A stretch of DNA of 64,000 nt. Source: Bradyrhizobium diazoefficiens (GTDB lineage: Bacteria > Pseudomonadota > Alphaproteobacteria > Rhizobiales > Xanthobacteraceae). This document shows positions 1 through 8,402 of this stretch, piece after piece. Within the stretch, counting starts at the first letter, position 1. Each line of letters starts with the position of its first letter. The notes beneath the pieces were generated by a model that had not been told where the DNA came from, ran no database searches, and saw only the letters and a list, made by a program, of their open reading frames with translations. Made by a program: the position numbers and the translations under genes. Location of the stretch: positions 310,001-374,000 of the forward strand of contig NZ_JAFCJJ010000004.1 in NCBI RefSeq assembly GCF_018131015.1, given 5' to 3'.

Positions 1-1307
1 GGAATCTCATGGTCGGTCTTCGACCACGCGATCGGCCTTGTGGCGTAGTGGGATTCCCCGAGGTAGATCTTCCAGGCGCGCCACACCGCCGCCATGTTGA
101 TGTAGAGTGCGACCGGCCACCGCAACGCGATCCCGATCGGATCCCACGTGCCGTACACCTCGTGACACGCGGCAACCCGCACGGCATATCGCAGCACCAG
201 GAACACGAAGTTGAGGCCGATCGAGATCGCCAGCAGATCCTGCATGTCCGATGGGGTCGAGAACGGATCGGCGACCTCGAAGAAGATCAGCAGGAGGCAG
301 GCTAGCGACGCCACCGGAAGGAAGTTGGTGACGATCCCCTTGCGATCGCGGAGAAAGAAGTATCTGTCCCACGCATCTCCCTCCCAGCCGAGCTTGCGGG
401 TCGCCTCGAAATTGATGCCGTAGACCCACCGGGTCTTCTGCTTGATGGCGGCCTGGAGCGACTTCGGAAAAAATTCGCGCGTCGCCACGTAATCGAGGCC
501 GCGCTGCTCCTGCGCCGACGTGGCGGCGAACACGGCCTTGAACCCGGCGCGCTTCACCTCCGTTCCGAGGATGTAGTCCTCGGTGACGCAGCCGGTCATC
601 AGCACGTTGCCGCGCGTCCGCACGAAGTGCTCGATCACCCGTCGGGTCATGCACGTGCCGACGCCCGCCGACGGGATCGTCGCGTTGAGCGCGTTGCGCA
701 CGATCATCTCGCGGGTATGACGTTCCGCGAATTCGTCCATGTAGGTGGCCGCGACCATCGAGCGGTGCTTCGAATTGAGCGCGAACACGGGCACCTGGAT
801 GAAGTCGTAGTGCTCCGCATACGCCGCGTAGACCTCGAAGGTGCGGGGGTCGATGACGTCCTCGCTGTCGTGGAGGACGACCATCTCCGGCCGCTCGTCC
901 GAAGTGTAGACCTGCTCGAACATCTCGTTGAGCATCTGTCCCTTCGAGGTCGGGCCGGCAAGCGTGTTCACGATCACGCGGACGCGGTCCGGATAGCGTT
1001 CCGCAAGCGCCAGCGCGACGTCGCGTGTTTCGATGTCGTTGGGGTACACGCCGAGATACAGCCGCACGCTGGGCGCCGTGATCCGCGAGAGGTTGCCCTC
1101 GACCATCCTGCCCAGGACGCCCGCCTCGTGCCAGTTGGCGACGAACACGCCGATCGAGGGAAGCTCGCCGCTGCCCGAACCCGGCCTGCGCGCGAGCGAA
1201 CTGCGCGTAATGCCGAATGCGAACAGGTCGATCAGGGCGTCGCCGAGCGAGGAGAAGTTGATGAACACGCTCATCAGGAACATCGCGGTGAAGACGATGT
1301 CGTCCAT
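1..1307 (-). CDS. Family 2 glycosyltransferase, membrane bound (NfrB/cellulose-synthase-like), C-terminus cut by the window edge
   Basis: Translating the minus strand from the ATG at 1305-1307 gives an uninterrupted frame of about 435 codons to the left edge, so the gene is partial. It begins with a hydrophobic helix, followed by a GT-A domain with an HDSEDVIDP acidic motif, a TEDYILG motif and a QKTRWVYG (QxxRW) motif. This set is typical of processive family-2 transferases that make and translocate a polysaccharide. Three more hydrophobic segments follow near the end. The closest family I can name is the NfrB-type phage adsorption/exopolysaccharide transferase. The gene starts 16 nt after the HlyD-like gene and is probably cotranscribed with it. 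The sugar donor and polymer are unknown. Confidence 0.8.
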   Translation of the reverse strand, partial: MDDIVFTAMFLMSVFINFSSLGDALIDLFAFGITRSSLARRPGSGSGELPSIGVFVANWHEAGVLGRMVEGNLSRITAPSVRLYLGVYPNDIETRDVALALAERYPDRVRVIVNTLAGPTSKGQMLNEMFEQVYTSDERPEMVVLHDSEDVIDPRTFEVYAAYAEHYDFIQVPVFALNSKHRSMVAATYMDEFAERHTREMIVRNALNATIPSAGVGTCMTRRVIEHFVRTRGNVLMTGCVTEDYILGTEVKRAGFKAVFAATSAQEQRGLDYVATREFFPKSLQAAIKQKTRWVYGINFEATRKLGWEGDAWDRYFFLRDRKGIVTNFLPVASLACLLLIFFEVADPFSTPSDMQDLLAISIGLNFVFLVLRYAVRVAACHEVYGTWDPIGIALRWPVALYINMAAVWRAWKIYLGESHYATRPIAWSKTDHEI

Positions 1308-1323
1308 TTTGGTGCTCCGGTGA

Positions 1324-2469
1324 TCAGAATCTGCCGGCGGAAAGCGAGGCCGCCGCAACGGGCTTGGTGGAGCCTTCGGTCCCCGGTCCCGGGCCCATCG
1401 CTCCCGTCATTTGAAAGAGCTTTCGAACGATGCCGCAATCGTCGGTAAAGCAGGTCGTTATCCGAACGCGCTGGTCGGTCGGCAACTCGCTCGCCTCGGG
1501 CAGCGAGATCCGCACCAGGCGGCCGCGTTCAAGCGCCCGGTTGGGCAGCTGAAGGTCGCTCGGCAGATTCTCGGAGAGGGGCAGAAGTCGTTCGACCCGG
1601 CCAAGCAGAACCTTTTGTCCGGACTTGATGACGACGGGCTCCCCGGCGGATATCGAGAACAGGTAGGAGTCGGGCAGGTAGGCCAGCACGAAGGGCTTTC
1701 CGGTGAAGATATCCGTAACCGGACTGTTTGCCAGTGAAAGCCTGTCGCCGACGTGAGCGACCGTCGGGCCGATATGGCCGCCGACCGACGCGACGAGCGT
1801 CCCGTCGTTGTATCGCGTGGTCAGCTCGTTGTGGGCGGATATCACACTTTCGAACGCGGCGCGGTTGGAAGCCAGCTCGAAGCGCAGCGAGTTCTGCTCC
1901 GCCTCGAGCGAGGCGGCGTGCTCGGCGGCGGCTAGCGAGGCGGCCGTCATCTCCTGCAGGGACTTGCGTACCGCAAGGCCGGTGGTTTGCGCGTGATCGA
2001 GATCCTGCAGAAACGAGGCAGCGCGCTCCGCGCTGGACTTCGCAAGCGGGAGCGTCTCGCGGACGACCTGCTCACGGGCCTGGAGCTGGGCAAGCTTGTC
2101 CCTGAGGCGGGCTCTTTCGAGCTCGAGTTCCGCGAGCGTCTTGCGGATCGGCATCGACTTCACGACGGCGATCTTCTGGCCCTTCGCGACGACGTCTCCC
2201 GGACGCACGAAGACTTCACTGACCATTCCGTCGAAGGCCGTTGCGACGGTGACGTGGTCACGTGAGACGACACCGTCGGCGCGCAGCAGGAGGCCCGCGA
2301 AACCGCTGTTGATATAGAAGAGGGTGGCGCCGACGCTGCCGACGACCAGCCCGCAGCGGAGCAGCAGGCGCCGCAGACGCTTCCAGTCGATGGCGGAGGC
2401 GCCGAGTTCCTTGCCGAGTTCCTTGCCGATTGTCGGCTGATCGGTATTCCTGATGGTAATGACGGACAT
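1324..2469 (-). CDS. HlyD/Alg44-like membrane fusion protein
   Basis: The protein has 381 residues. A cytoplasmic start (about 35 residues) is followed by one membrane segment near residues 38-58. A lipoyl/barrel-sandwich half motif around residues 65-105 (FDGMVSEVFVRPGDVV) comes next, then a coiled coil of roughly residues 105-210 and a second barrel-sandwich half near 225-240. This is the layout of periplasmic adaptor proteins. Its neighbour is a processive glycosyltransferase rather than an ABC or RND pump, so it may guide a polymer through the periplasm, as Alg44 does. The N-terminus carries a small tandem repeat (GKEL GKEL) from a 12-bp duplication. The function is inferred from fold and context only. 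Confidence 0.8.
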   Translation of the reverse strand: MSVITIRNTDQPTIGKELGKELGASAIDWKRLRRLLLRCGLVVGSVGATLFYINSGFAGLLLRADGVVSRDHVTVATAFDGMVSEVFVRPGDVVAKGQKIAVVKSMPIRKTLAELELERARLRDKLAQLQAREQVVRETLPLAKSSAERAASFLQDLDHAQTTGLAVRKSLQEMTAASLAAAEHAASLEAEQNSLRFELASNRAAFESVISAHNELTTRYNDGTLVASVGGHIGPTVAHVGDRLSLANSPVTDIFTGKPFVLAYLPDSYLFSISAGEPVVIKSGQKVLLGRVERLLPLSENLPSDLQLPNRALERGRLVRISLPEASELPTDQRVRITTCFTDDCGIVRKLFQMTGAMGPGPGTEGSTKPVAAASLSAGRF

Positions 2470-2633
2470 GGCACTCGCCTATGGCTGCGGAAACTACGGG
2501 TGAGCCCTATGTGGTAGGCCCGCGAAGTCGCAGCTTGTCATTGCGTGCCAATGGGCTGTTAATTGCTGCCAGAGTCGACGTGATCGAGTTGCAGGTGCCC
2601 CAGTCAGCAAACCAGCCAACGCTGCCGACCGTG

Positions 2634-3653
2634 ATGGGATTCGCCGCGCGGAGCCTCGTAGCCGAGTTGCACAACCAGCAGGATACTCTCGCATCTCTGC
2701 TTCGCGAGGCCGGCCTTACCAACCCTGAGTTGTCCGATCGGCAGAACCGGATCCCGGCTGCGGCGCAGAGCAGGCTGCTCGAACTTGCTTCCGATGCGCT
2801 GGAGGACCACGCGCTCGGATTTCATCTGGCGGCCCAGGCCGATCTGCGCTCGGCGGGGCTGCTGTTCTATGTCGCGTCGGCGGCGAAAACAGTCGGCGAG
2901 GCGCTCGCACTGCTCGAACGCTACTTCCGGATCGTCAACGAGGCCGTGCATTTGAAGCTGACGCAGACGAAGTCGAGGGCGATCCTGCAAGCCGACTTCG
3001 TCGGACTCTCACGGCATGATGCGCAGCAGAACGCCGAATTCGGCATCGCGGTGATCCTGAGGGTTCTGCGCGAGGTGGCCGGCCGCCGGATCAGCCCGAC
3101 GAAGGTGAGCTTCATCCGTGGGCACGCCGCCAATCTTCGCGAGTTCGAGCGCTTCTACGGTTGTCCGGTCGAGTTCGGCGCGGCGTCCGATCGGCTCGAG
3201 TTTTCCGCCGAGACATTGTCGCTGCCGCTCGTCACCGAAGATCAGAATCTGCTCGAGACGCTCAGGCCGGTCTGCGATGCCGCTGCGCGCCAGCGCAGGA
3301 CCCGCAAGGGCACGCTGCGTGCGTCGGTCGAGAACGAGGTGCAGCGCCTGCTGCCGCATCGCCAGATGAGCAAGCCGAATATCGCCAAGGTGCTCGGGAT
3401 CAGCGAGCGAACGCTGTCGCGCAAGCTCACGGAAGAGGGCGTCACTTACGCAGAGGTCGTCGACGGCGTGCGGCAGAGTCTTGCCGCGCAATACATCCGG
3501 GATGCGAGCCTGTCGCTGTCGCAGATCGCCTGGCTCCTCGGATATGAAGAGGCGACATCCTTCAGTCATGCCTTCAAGCGCTGGACCGGCCGTTCGCCTT
3601 CCGCCGCACGGGATGAAAGCCGCCCGGGCCGTGTGGAAACGAAGAGGCGCTGA
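2634..3653 (+). CDS. AraC-family transcriptional regulator
   Basis: The protein is about 339 residues from the ATG at 2634. The N-terminal two thirds match the AraC ligand-binding domain type found in OruR/ArgR-like regulators (LRSAGLLFYVASAAKTVGEAL). The C-terminus has the paired HTH of the AraC family (GISERTLSRKLTEEG and AWLLGYEEATSFSHAFKRWTG). A longer frame opens at 2481, but that start would lie only 12 nt from the divergent HlyD-like gene. The 2634 start leaves a usable 164-bp divergent promoter region and gives the usual family length, although no strong ribosome binding site is visible there. The gene precedes a crotonase and liv-type transport genes on the same strand, so it may sense the substrate they handle. 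Confidence 0.85.
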   Translation: MGFAARSLVAELHNQQDTLASLLREAGLTNPELSDRQNRIPAAAQSRLLELASDALEDHALGFHLAAQADLRSAGLLFYVASAAKTVGEALALLERYFRIVNEAVHLKLTQTKSRAILQADFVGLSRHDAQQNAEFGIAVILRVLREVAGRRISPTKVSFIRGHAANLREFERFYGCPVEFGAASDRLEFSAETLSLPLVTEDQNLLETLRPVCDAAARQRRTRKGTLRASVENEVQRLLPHRQMSKPNIAKVLGISERTLSRKLTEEGVTYAEVVDGVRQSLAAQYIRDASLSLSQIAWLLGYEEATSFSHAFKRWTGRSPSAARDESRPGRVETKRR

Positions 3654-3772
3654 TGACGCGACCCGCGCATGTGCCGGCGGGGTGATCTGCGTTCGCGGCC
3701 GATGACAACCCTCCTGATCTCGGGCATGACGCCTTCAAAGGCAAGGAAATGCCGCGCGACCGGAGGAACTTC

Positions 3773-4609
3773 ATGAGCTATCAGCACATCATCGTCGACG
3801 ATCCGCGGCCGCGCGTCCGGCGCATCACGATGAACCGCCCCGAGAAGCGCAACGCGCTGAACAATCGGCTGCGCAGCGAAATCTTCGAGGTGCTCGAACA
3901 AGCCGATCGCGATGGCGATGTCTCGATCTCGATCCTGCGCGGCGCGGGCCCGTGCTTTTCCGCGGGCTATGATCTCTCCGCCGACAACCGCGTCGACCAG
4001 CCCTATCACTCGGCCTCCGGTCCGGGGCAGTGGTCGCGCCACGTGGTCGAAGGCTGGTTCCGGATCTGGGATCTCGCAAAACCCGTGATCGCGCAGGTGC
4101 ACGGCTATTGTCTCGCCGGCGGCACCGAGCTCGCCACCGCCTGTGATGTCGTCTACGTCGCCGACGACGCGCAGATCGGCTATCCGCCGGTGCGGCTGAT
4201 GAGCCCGCCCGACATGCAGTATCATCCCTGGCTGGTCGGCATGCGCCGCGCCATGGAATTGATGCTGACGGGCGATGCGATGTCGGGGCGCGAGGCCGCC
4301 GACTGGGGCTATGCGACGCGATCCTTCCCGCTCGCCGAGCTCGATGAGAAGACGCTCGATTTCGCCGAGCGCGCCGCAAAAGTGCCGATCGAGCTGCAGC
4401 AGCTCAACAAGCGCAGCGTGCACCGCGCGATGGAGATCATGGGCGCGCGCGCCGCGATCCGCGCCGGCACCGAGATCCAGGCGCTGGCGTTCACCACCGA
4501 GGCGAGCAAGGCCTACATGGGAACTTTCCGCCGCGACGGCAGCAGCGTGAAGACGCAACTGGACCAGCGCGACACGACGTTCGGCGATTACCGGACGAAA
4601 AAGGAGTGA
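3773..4609 (+). CDS. Enoyl-CoA hydratase/isomerase (crotonase) family protein
   Basis: The protein has 278 residues. The ATG at 3773 is chosen because CGGAGGA precedes it by a few bases; an upstream in-frame ATG at 3749 has no such site. The N-terminal MNRPEKRNALN motif is the crotonase signature. The oxyanion-hole regions are visible as GPCFSAGYDLS and HGYCLAGGTELATACD. The second catalytic glutamate normally found near the PDMQYHPWLVG region is not clearly present, so the exact reaction (hydration, isomerisation or hydrolysis) is uncertain. The enzyme acts on an acyl-CoA in the cytoplasm. It lies between the AraC regulator and the liv genes, which suggests a shared carboxylic-acid catabolic role. 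Confidence 0.85.
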   Translation: MSYQHIIVDDPRPRVRRITMNRPEKRNALNNRLRSEIFEVLEQADRDGDVSISILRGAGPCFSAGYDLSADNRVDQPYHSASGPGQWSRHVVEGWFRIWDLAKPVIAQVHGYCLAGGTELATACDVVYVADDAQIGYPPVRLMSPPDMQYHPWLVGMRRAMELMLTGDAMSGREAADWGYATRSFPLAELDEKTLDFAERAAKVPIELQQLNKRSVHRAMEIMGARAAIRAGTEIQALAFTTEASKAYMGTFRRDGSSVKTQLDQRDTTFGDYRTKKE

Positions 4610-4799
4610 GTAAAACTGCCCGATCGTCTCTCGGTAGAATCCCGGAGCGAGTGCCGCGCGGCGATCGGCAAAGCACGTAGAGGTGCGTCGGGACGGTACT
4701 CCAGTCCCGCGATGAGCGTCGGCGTCCGCGAGTCTTGTGGCAAGGCGCTATGCGAGACGATTGAGCGCAGCATCACGACACATGCGATGGTCGCAACGC

Positions 4800-4829
4800 C
4801 CGAGTTAATTAGCTGCTTGACTAACTCGG
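4800..4829. promoter_or_regulatory. Inverted repeat overlapping a candidate promoter upstream of livH
   Basis: Perfect 8-bp arms CCGAGTTA (4800-4807) and TAACTCGG (4822-4829) flank a 14-nt spacer. The spacer holds most of TTGACT (4817-4822), a plausible -35 hexamer. About 17 nt later a weak -10-like TCATAT/CATATC lies near 4840-4846. A repressor bound to the dyad would cover the -35. The 267-bp gap from 4610 to 4876 holds nothing else I can identify. Operator function is an inference. Confidence 0.4.
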
Positions 4830-4876
4830 TCGACCTCTCTCATATCGAAAAAAATCAGGCGCAACGCGCCGCTGGG

Positions 4877-5755
4877 ATGGAAATGCTGGACTTCACGCAG
4901 CAATTGATAAGTGGCGTCGCACTCGGGTGCGTCTATGGGCTGATCGCTCTCGGGTTCGTGCTGATCTACAAGGCGACCGAGGTGGTGAATTTTGCGCAGG
5001 GCGAAATCATGATGCTCGGCGCCTTCATGTCGGTCACCTTCATTGCGACGCTCGGGCTGAACTACTGGCTGTCGTTCCTGCTCTGCGTGATCGCGATGGC
5101 CATTCTCGGCGCGGTCATGGAGCGCGTCGTGCTCCGCCCCATCCTCGGATACCCGCAATTCTCGATCGTGATGGCGACGATCGGCCTCGGGCTCGTCATC
5201 CGCGCGCTGGTCGGCATCATCTGGGGCACGGACGATCTGCGGATCGAGACGCCCTTCACCGACGGCGTGTTCACGGTCGGCAAGCTCGTCATCGCCTGGG
5301 ACGCGCTTTCCATCATCGTCGCGACGGTGCTGCTCTGCGGCGCGCTCTATGCGTTCTTCCGCTTCACCAAGGTCGGCATCGCGATGCAGGCCACCTCGCA
5401 GAACATGCTTGCGGCCTATTACATGGGCATTCCGGTCAAGCGGATGTTCTCGCTGATCTGGAGTCTCTCCGCCATGGTGGCGTGCGCCGCCGGCATCCTG
5501 CTCGCGCCGATCACGCTGATCCACGCCAATCTCGGCTTCCTCGGCATCAAGGCGTTTCCCGCGGCCGTCCTCGGCGGCTTCGGCTCGATCCCGGGCGCGG
5601 TCGCCGGCGGCATCACGATCGGCATCGTCGAATCACTCTCGGGCTTCTACCTGCCGGAAGGCTTCAAGGACGTCGCCGCCTACATCGTGCTGCTCGCGGT
5701 GCTGTTGTGGAAGCCGCAGGGCCTGTTCGGCCTCAACGCCGTGAAGAAGGTGTAG
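4877..5755 (+). CDS. livH: Branched-chain amino acid-type ABC transporter permease (LivH family)
   Basis: The protein has 292 residues from the ATG at 4877; a second ATG lies two codons on. It is an integral membrane protein with about eight hydrophobic segments. It carries the LivH hallmark stretch (GLIALGFVLIYKATEVVNFAQGE, seen in part near residues 18-42) and a C-terminal FGSIPGAVAGG segment. It pairs with the LivM-type permease three nucleotides downstream. A longer frame extends upstream but its extra N-terminus is hydrophilic and not family-like. Systems of this class import branched-chain amino acids, but many paralogues import aromatic or short carboxylic acids. The neighbouring CoA-related genes make the latter plausible. 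Confidence 0.9.
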   Translation: MEMLDFTQQLISGVALGCVYGLIALGFVLIYKATEVVNFAQGEIMMLGAFMSVTFIATLGLNYWLSFLLCVIAMAILGAVMERVVLRPILGYPQFSIVMATIGLGLVIRALVGIIWGTDDLRIETPFTDGVFTVGKLVIAWDALSIIVATVLLCGALYAFFRFTKVGIAMQATSQNMLAAYYMGIPVKRMFSLIWSLSAMVACAAGILLAPITLIHANLGFLGIKAFPAAVLGGFGSIPGAVAGGITIGIVESLSGFYLPEGFKDVAAYIVLLAVLLWKPQGLFGLNAVKKV

Positions 5756-5758
5756 GGC

Positions 5759-6901
5759 ATGGTCCATCGCGTCCGCACCGATTACGGCGACAGCGATCCG
5801 CTGTTTCCGTCCAAGGCCGCAGCCTTCTGGTATGCCGTGCTGATGGCCGGCCTGCTCGCCGCGCCCTATTTGCTGGAATCCTACTATCTCAGCCAGCTCG
5901 TCTTCATCATGATCTACGCCATCGTCGGCGTGGCGCTCAACATCCTGTCCGGCCAGGCCGGGCAGGTCTCGATCGGGCATGCGGCGTTCCTCGCCATCGG
6001 CGCCTATTTCACCGCGGTCGCCCAGAAATACGGCGTGCCACTCGTGCTTTACCTGCCGCTCGCCGGCGTCTTCACCGGCATCGCCGGCTATCTCGTCGGC
6101 CTGCCGGCGCTGCGCCTGCACGGCATCTATCTCGCCATCGCGACGCTCGCCTTCGCCTTCATCGTCGAGGAGATCATCGCGCGCTGGGAGAGCGTCACGC
6201 ACGGCAACGAAGGCCTGATGTTGCCGCCGCCGTCGCTGTTCGGGTGGAAGCTCGGCTCCGAGAGCTTCTATTATCTCTGCCTGCTCGTCACCGTGCTGGT
6301 GATCCTCGCCGCGATCAACATCATCCGCTCCTCGACCGGGCGCTCCTTCATGGCGATCCGCGACTCCGAGACCGCCGCGCGCAGCATGGGCATCGACACC
6401 GCCCGCTACAAGACCACGGCCTTCGCGCTGTCCGCCGGCATCACCGGCATCGCGGGCGCGCTCTACGCGCACAAGATGTCGTTCATTTCGCCGGAGATGT
6501 TCAGCCTCGCCGTCTCGATCGACTTCGTCATGATCATCATCATCGGCGGCATGGTGAGCCTGCGCGGCGCGGTGTTCGGCGCCATCTTCATGATCATGGC
6601 CGATCCGCTGCTGATCATTCTGAAAGACAGGATTCCGTCGTTGACCGAGGCGCTGACGCACGCCCTGTTCCTGCCCGATGCGGCGACCCAGGCGATCCAG
6701 GCCGGCGTGCTGCGCGTGGTCAACGCGCCGGGCCTCAAATCGCTGATCTTCGGCATCATCATCATCGTCTTCATCATCTACGAGCCGATGGGCCTCGACG
6801 GCCGCTGGCTGCGCGTGAAGGCCTATTTCAAGCAGTTCCCGCTGGCGCGCCAGCGCAGCGCTCGCCCGCCCCGCATGTTCCTGAAGTCCGAGCGCCGATG
6901 A
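5759..6901 (+). CDS. livM: Branched-chain amino acid-type ABC transporter permease (LivM family)
   Basis: The protein has 380 residues and multiple membrane segments. The LivM motif [21 protein letters not shown] appears near residues 63-82, and the EAA-like cytoplasmic loop [15 protein letters not shown] lies near 198-212. It starts three nucleotides after livH and its end overlaps the livG start by four nucleotides, so translational coupling is likely. It forms the heteromeric channel with LivH. The C-terminus after the last membrane segment is basic and short, with no extra domain. Confidence 0.9.
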   Translation: MVHRVRTDYGDSDPLFPSKAAAFWYAVLMAGLLAAPYLLESYYLSQLVFIMIYAIVGVALNILSGQAGQVSIGHAAFLAIGAYFTAVAQKYGVPLVLYLPLAGVFTGIAGYLVGLPALRLHGIYLAIATLAFAFIVEEIIARWESVTHGNEGLMLPPPSLFGWKLGSESFYYLCLLVTVLVILAAINIIRSSTGRSFMAIRDSETAARSMGIDTARYKTTAFALSAGITGIAGALYAHKMSFISPEMFSLAVSIDFVMIIIIGGMVSLRGAVFGAIFMIMADPLLIILKDRIPSLTEALTHALFLPDAATQAIQAGVLRVVNAPGLKSLIFGIIIIVFIIYEPMGLDGRWLRVKAYFKQFPLARQRSARPPRMFLKSERR

Positions 6902-7656
6902 CCTTCTTCGACGTCAAGAATCTGACCGTGAAGTTCGGCGGCCTCACCGCCGTGGACGACGTCTCGTTCGGGCTGAACGAGGGCGAGGTCTTCACCATCA
7001 TCGGGCCGAACGGCGCCGGCAAGACCACGCTGTTCAACCTGATCAGCCGGCTCTACACGCCGAGCGCGGGCCAGATCATCTTCCGCGGCGAGGACGTGAC
7101 GCGGCTGTCCGCCCAGCAGATCGCCGGGCGCGGCATCGCGCGCACGTTCCAGAACATCGAGCTGTTCGAGAGCGCCTCGACGCTGCAGAACCTGCTGGTC
7201 GGCCGCCACCGGCATTCGACCACGCGTCCCTGGCAGGACATCCTGCGCACGAAGAAGGTCCGCGAGGAGGAGGTCGCGCACCGGCGGGCGGCTGAGGAGG
7301 TCATGGACGTGCTGCGGCTGCAGCGCTACCGCGACACCACGATCGGCGCGCTTCCCTATGGCGTGCGCAAGGTGATCGAGGTCGCGCGCGCGCTCTGCGT
7401 CGGGCCGACGCTGCTGCTGCTCGACGAGCCGTCGTCCGGTCTCAACGTCGAGGAAACCAACGCGATGGCGGAATGGATCCTGGAGATCAACCGCCGCCTC
7501 CGCGTCACCGTGCTGATGGTCGAGCACGACATGTCGCTGGTCAGCCGCGTCTCCGACCGCGTGCTCGCGCTGAACTACGGGAAGATGATGGCGATCGGCA
7601 CCTCGGCGGAAGTCCAGGGCCATCCCGACGTCATCGCGGCCTATCTCGGGGCATGA
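6898..7656 (+). CDS. livG: ABC transporter ATP-binding protein (LivG family)
   Basis: The protein has 252 residues. Walker A is GPNGAGKTT near residues 38-46 and Walker B is [11 protein letters not shown]. The signature region reads [15 protein letters not shown], which departs from the usual LSYGQQR form: the Gln after Gly is replaced by Val. The switch His is in VEHDMSLV. The ATG overlaps the stop of livM and the gene overlaps livF by four nucleotides. It powers the importer together with LivF. The altered signature loop is within the range seen in this subfamily, so the protein is probably active. Confidence 0.9.
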   Translation: MTFFDVKNLTVKFGGLTAVDDVSFGLNEGEVFTIIGPNGAGKTTLFNLISRLYTPSAGQIIFRGEDVTRLSAQQIAGRGIARTFQNIELFESASTLQNLLVGRHRHSTTRPWQDILRTKKVREEEVAHRRAAEEVMDVLRLQRYRDTTIGALPYGVRKVIEVARALCVGPTLLLLDEPSSGLNVEETNAMAEWILEINRRLRVTVLMVEHDMSLVSRVSDRVLALNYGKMMAIGTSAEVQGHPDVIAAYLGA

Positions 7657-8402
7657 CGATGGAACCGATCCTCCGCCTCGCCAATGTCGAGAGCACCTAC
7701 GGCCCGATCACCGCGATCCGCGGCATCAGCCTCGATCTGATGCAGGGGCAGATCGTCACCGTGCTCGGCGCCAACGGCGCCGGCAAGACCAGCATCCTCA
7801 AGACCATTTCGGGTGTACTCGACCCAGTGAAGGGCACCGTCGAGTTCGAAGGACGAAAAATCCGCGCGATGGAGCCCGACAAGGTGGTCCGGCTCGGCAT
7901 CAGCCACGTGCCGGAAGGGCGCGAGGTGTTTCCGTTCCTCTCGGTGCGAGACAATCTGCGGATGGGCGCCTACATCCGCAACGACAACAAGACTATCGCG
8001 AGCGACCTCGAGAAGGTGTTCGACTATTTCCCGGTGCTGCGCGAACGGCAGAACCAGATCGCGGGCCAGCTCTCCGGCGGCCAGCAGCAGATGCTGGCGA
8101 TCAGCCGCGCCCTGATGAGCCGCCCGAAGGTGCTGCTGCTGGACGAGCCCTCGCTCGGGCTGTCGCCGCTGCTGGTGAAGGAGATCTTTGCCATCATCCG
8201 CCGCCTCAACGCGGAGGAGGGCGTCTCGATCCTCCTGGTCGAGCAGAACGCCAAGATGGCGCTGGAGACGGCGCATTATGGCTATGTGCTCGAGGTCGGC
8301 CGCGTCGTGATGCACGACACCTGCGCCAACCTGCTGCAGTCCGATCAGGTGCGCGAATTCTATCTGGGTATGCACGGTGAAGGTGGTCATGGGCGGGGCT
8401 GA
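7653..8402 (+). CDS. livF: ABC transporter ATP-binding protein (LivF family)
   Basis: The protein has 249 residues from the ATG at 7653, which overlaps the livG stop. Walker A is GANGAGKTS, the signature is LSGGQQQML, Walker B is [11 protein letters not shown] and the switch His region reads VEQNAKMAL; Gln-Asn replacing His at the switch is normal for LivF. The SHVPEGREVFPFLSV segment is typical of LivF. It is the second ATPase of the importer and its end overlaps the acyl-CoA-synthetase-like gene. Confidence 0.92.
   Translation: MTMEPILRLANVESTYGPITAIRGISLDLMQGQIVTVLGANGAGKTSILKTISGVLDPVKGTVEFEGRKIRAMEPDKVVRLGISHVPEGREVFPFLSVRDNLRMGAYIRNDNKTIASDLEKVFDYFPVLRERQNQIAGQLSGGQQQMLAISRALMSRPKVLLLDEPSLGLSPLLVKEIFAIIRRLNAEEGVSILLVEQNAKMALETAHYGYVLEVGRVVMHDTCANLLQSDQVREFYLGMHGEGGHGRG

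Noticed and set aside
4927..7656. Apparent 909-residue fusion ending in LivG
   Set aside because: The first two thirds are read out of frame through livH and livM. Only the end from 6898 is real and matches LivG.
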